Assembly (NCBI RefSeq): GCF_026262505.1
Contig: NC_067206.1
Location: 11,613,507 to 11,677,506, forward strand
Origin: Trichomonas vaginalis G3
Taxonomy: Eukaryota; Parabasalia; Trichomonadida; Trichomonadidae
DNA length: 64,000 nucleotides
Reading direction: 5' to 3'
Positions 62,066 through 64,000 of this stretch are shown one piece after another; the stretch's first letter is position 1; each line of letters opens with the position of its first letter. The notes below the pieces were generated by a model. The model saw nothing but the letters and a program-made list of their open reading frames with translations, ran no database searches and was not told the DNA's origin. Position numbers and translations under genes: made by a program.

Positions 62066-62593
62066 ATGGTAGCTTGGGCAGCTTTAGGCGCAATGGGAAC
62101 AAAAGCATTAGCATTTGGAGCAAAAGCACTTGGAGCTTATGACGCAGTAAATAAAATGAGTGGAGGAAGGGTTTCAAAGACATTAGATGCAAATAAAGGA
62201 AAGATTGGAGGCTGGGTTGCAAAGAAGTTAAGATTAAATAAAATAGGGCTCATAAATAAAGCATCCAATTTGGTTGCGACTGAGTCAGAAAATGCTTTAG
62301 GAAAGGACGATGAGTTTGCAAAACACGTAAAAGACTTTAATGACCAGATGAAAGGTGAAACAATGCATTTAAATAGAGTCGATGGAACTAAAGAAGATGT
62401 TTCTTCTCCACCAGTAGTTCTTCCGTATGGTCCCTATGGAATGTATGGAAACCCTTACGAAAGACCATTTGACCCATTGACTGGTGGAAGTAACTGGTAT
62501 CATTACGGACGAAGAAGAAAGACAGTCAAGTTGGAGACAGACGTGAAGAAAGCAACTAAAAAGAAACCAAGGAAGAGAGTTATAAAGCAATGA
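62066..62593 (+). CDS. Maverick C Ala/Gly-rich then basic protein
   Basis: 175 residues. The N-terminal 35 are Ala/Gly-rich and amphipathic (WAALGAMGTKALAFGAKALG), which could act on membranes as in adenovirus pVI. The middle is aromatic (YGPYGMYGNPYERPFDP), and the end is strongly basic (KKATKKKPRKRVIKQ), as in core proteins. Its last codons form the inner edge of the right terminal inverted repeat. Confidence 0.5.
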   Translation: MVAWAALGAMGTKALAFGAKALGAYDAVNKMSGGRVSKTLDANKGKIGGWVAKKLRLNKIGLINKASNLVATESENALGKDDEFAKHVKDFNDQMKGETMHLNRVDGTKEDVSSPPVVLPYGPYGMYGNPYERPFDPLTGGSNWYHYGRRRKTVKLETDVKKATKKKPRKRVIKQ

Positions 62594-63226
62594 ATTCAAC
62601 AGGGTGAAAAAACAGGTGAAAAAAGAGGTGAGATCTCACCACTTCACCTAAATTTATTTTTGCGCTATGTTTTCATAGGTGTGGGAGTGGTGATATCATT
62701 AATTTTTATTGTATTTTATTTTTACTGAAAATTTTTATTTGGATGTAAATGACAGAACAAAAGCAACTCATTCGAATTCCACAGTATAACAAACATACAT
62801 TTAAACATTTATTCTTCCTTCCTGAGCATAACATGTTCTTTCAAATACATCCGAGACCAGTTGACTTTTCATTGACTGTTTATAAAGATAGAAATAGTTA
62901 TATCATTAAACCATACGATGACGAAGGTAAGTTATGTAAATTGTACGTTAAGAAGTTAGAGAAAGTTTATGGCTTCAAGTATGACTACAATAGGGTTAAC
63001 ACTGATGATGAAGATATTGAGGAAAATTTATGAGAACATTAGTGAAGTCGTTAGTGAGAACGATAGTGAGGTGAAATTGTTGGCGGCTTTGTAAATATTT
63101 AAGGTTAAGTTAGTTTTTGCGTTCATGTTGTAAAATATACGTTAACGGTTTTGTAAAGTGTCAAATTCACAAGTATTGGGTAAGGTGGAACACAGTGCCA
63201 CCATACCCAAGACTTGTATACTAACT
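62570..63226. repeat. Maverick C right terminal inverted repeat
   Basis: Inverted match of 42617-43275, with operator array (about 62605-62655) and the 94-residue gene. Ends ACTTGTATACTAACT before the AAAGTG target duplication. Confidence 0.92.
62749..63033 (+). CDS. Maverick C terminal-repeat gene, right copy
   Basis: 94 residues, same as the left outer copy at 42810-43094 (MTEQKQLIRIPQYNKHTFKH). Read inward-to-outward toward the right end. Unrecognised. Confidence 0.6.
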   Translation: MTEQKQLIRIPQYNKHTFKHLFFLPEHNMFFQIHPRPVDFSLTVYKDRNSYIIKPYDDEGKLCKLYVKKLEKVYGFKYDYNRVNTDDEDIEENL

Positions 63227-63289
63227 AAAGTGTTCTCAAAACCTAGTTTTTCTTATTTTGGATAATCTTAATATTTATATTATTATAAA

Positions 63290-64000
63290 CTAATTGAACA
63301 CCATATGTTTTTGTATACTTTTACAAAAAAATTGATAGATTTGTGATACTTTCCCCGATGATAGAATTGAATAGCTTACATTTTGACAGAACTTAATATG
63401 GAACATTACAATTGTTGGAAAAGAGCCGCAATTTAGTGACTTGTATTTGTTTGCTGGGTTCAGTTTCTGGTCGCAGTGAATGAGGAACTCGTCAATTCTG
63501 TCTGATGAGTAACGATTTATGTTGTGCATCCTCTTTCTTGGGTCGACCAACGATTGGAAGTAATTTGTCATGAACTCGCGCGCAATGATTTCGTAAGAGA
63601 CTGTTGCTTTATTGTGCTTATGGTTCTTTATGTCCTGCAATGTCTGCTCTAGGTTGTAGCCGAACATAGTCATCCTTGTTGAGATGTAGTCATGATTATA
63701 GCGAAACCTTGCAACTCTTTCTTCGTAGATTCTTACGAATGAGCCAATCCATGGATGGGTCGAGAGATCATCAATGGAAATCCTTGTTTGAGGGTTCTTA
63801 TCTAATAGTCGTTTGAATAAGTCCATTAATGAAGGAGATAGGTTTGGAGGGTATTGTATATCACGTAAGATTATGTTGTGAGCAAGTCTTGTGTAGTTTG
63901 TATCGGAAAAAGGAAGACGACCACAAACCATCGCATAAAGTACAATTCCGCAGCTCCAAATATCGGAGGAAAATGAGTATTTTTGTCCCATTATCAATTC
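63290..64000 (-). CDS. Ser/Thr protein kinase, CAMK type, 3' part (host)
   Basis: The window holds the C-terminal 235 or so residues; the 5' part lies beyond the edge. Kinase subdomains IX to XI are clear: SSDIWSCGIVLYAM (with the structural Asp), CGRLPFSDTNY, LLDKNPQTRISIDDLSTHPW (with the subdomain XI Arg). This is the CAMK/SNF1-like pattern common in Trichomonas. The region after the domain is basic and unassigned. The catalytic loop and ATP site are not in the window. Element C lies about 60 bases past the stop, where it could affect the transcript end. Confidence 0.9.
   Translation of the reverse strand, partial: ELIMGQKYSFSSDIWSCGIVLYAMVCGRLPFSDTNYTRLAHNIILRDIQYPPNLSPSLMDLFKRLLDKNPQTRISIDDLSTHPWIGSFVRIYEERVARFRYNHDYISTRMTMFGYNLEQTLQDIKNHKHNKATVSYEIIAREFMTNYFQSLVDPRKRMHNINRYSSDRIDEFLIHCDQKLNPANKYKSLNCGSFPTIVMFHIKFCQNVSYSILSSGKVSQIYQFFCKSIQKHMVFN

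Larger units (their letters stand above)
42617..63226. mobile_element. Maverick/Polinton C, both ends present, broken
   Basis: 20,610 bp with ends AGTTAGTATACAAG...CTTGTATACTAACT and a perfect 6-bp target duplication AAAGTG (42611-42616 and 63227-63232), exactly as known for Polintons. Terminal inverted repeats are about 650 bp and differ by eye at only a few bases. Genes: major capsid, penton-like, DNA polymerase B, KilA-N, integrase, fibre, packaging ATPase and several small proteins. About a dozen breaks in all, concentrated in the long genes. The clean target duplication and matched ends mark a young insertion, between a transposase remnant and a host kinase. Confidence 0.93.

Overview
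The window is AT-rich DNA that looks like the parabasalid Trichomonas vaginalis. That assignment rests on a mariner element with the size and domain layout of Tvmar1, two families of giant Maverick/Polinton elements with GC-rich 'GGGGCTTCCAGGGGC' termini, a Mutator-like transposase and several IS481/IS3-type DDE transposases. Only one clear host gene is present, the 3' part of a CAMK-type protein kinase at the right edge. Nearly everything else is transposable.

Layout. 1-7105: Maverick copy A, cut by the window start and broken, in the opposite orientation to copy B but closely similar to it over about 5.6 kb. 7106-12894: a transposon graveyard with hairpin arrays, half of an IS481-like transposase, a Mutator-like transposase with one in-frame stop, and a whole-looking 1304-bp mariner sitting inside a hairpin array. 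12902-36808: Maverick copy B (23.9 kb) with terminal inverted repeats and a TTAATTA target duplication. 36816-42610: more hairpin arrays, a nearly complete IS481-like transposase, a 121-bp satellite inside a 350-bp inverted repeat, and another transposase half. 42617-63226: Maverick C (20.6 kb), a different family, with about 650-bp terminal inverted repeats and a perfect AAAGTG target duplication. 63290-64000: host kinase.

The Mavericks carry virus-like gene sets. B has a double-jelly-roll major capsid gene, minor capsid/penton-like genes, an A32/FtsK-type packaging ATPase, an SF3 helicase, a retroviral-type integrase, a fibre protein with a phage tail-collar-like tip, a D12-class adenine methyltransferase, and a central block of KilA-N-type genes embedded in repeats. 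C has the capsid, ATPase, integrase and fibre functions plus a protein-primed-type DNA polymerase B, and only one KilA-N gene. No adenovirus-type protease was recognised in either. Both elements look broken: roughly two dozen breaks in B and about a dozen in C. They are young by their near-identical termini and clean target duplications.

The strongest candidate for an undescribed system is the KilA-N cassette. In B, KilA-N genes share a common leader and sit among at least eight copies of an operator-like array whose half-site is GGTTA and whose centre is GGTTAGATCTAACC. In C the same array has the half-site changed in concert to GGTGA (centre GGTGAGATCTCACC). This looks like a regulatory switch whose specificity has diverged between element families. 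Other items of note are the phage-like fibres, a replication module swap (SF3 helicase against PolB), a tRNA-like Pol III unit, duplicated element termini, and arrays of perfect 20-25 bp hairpins outside the elements.
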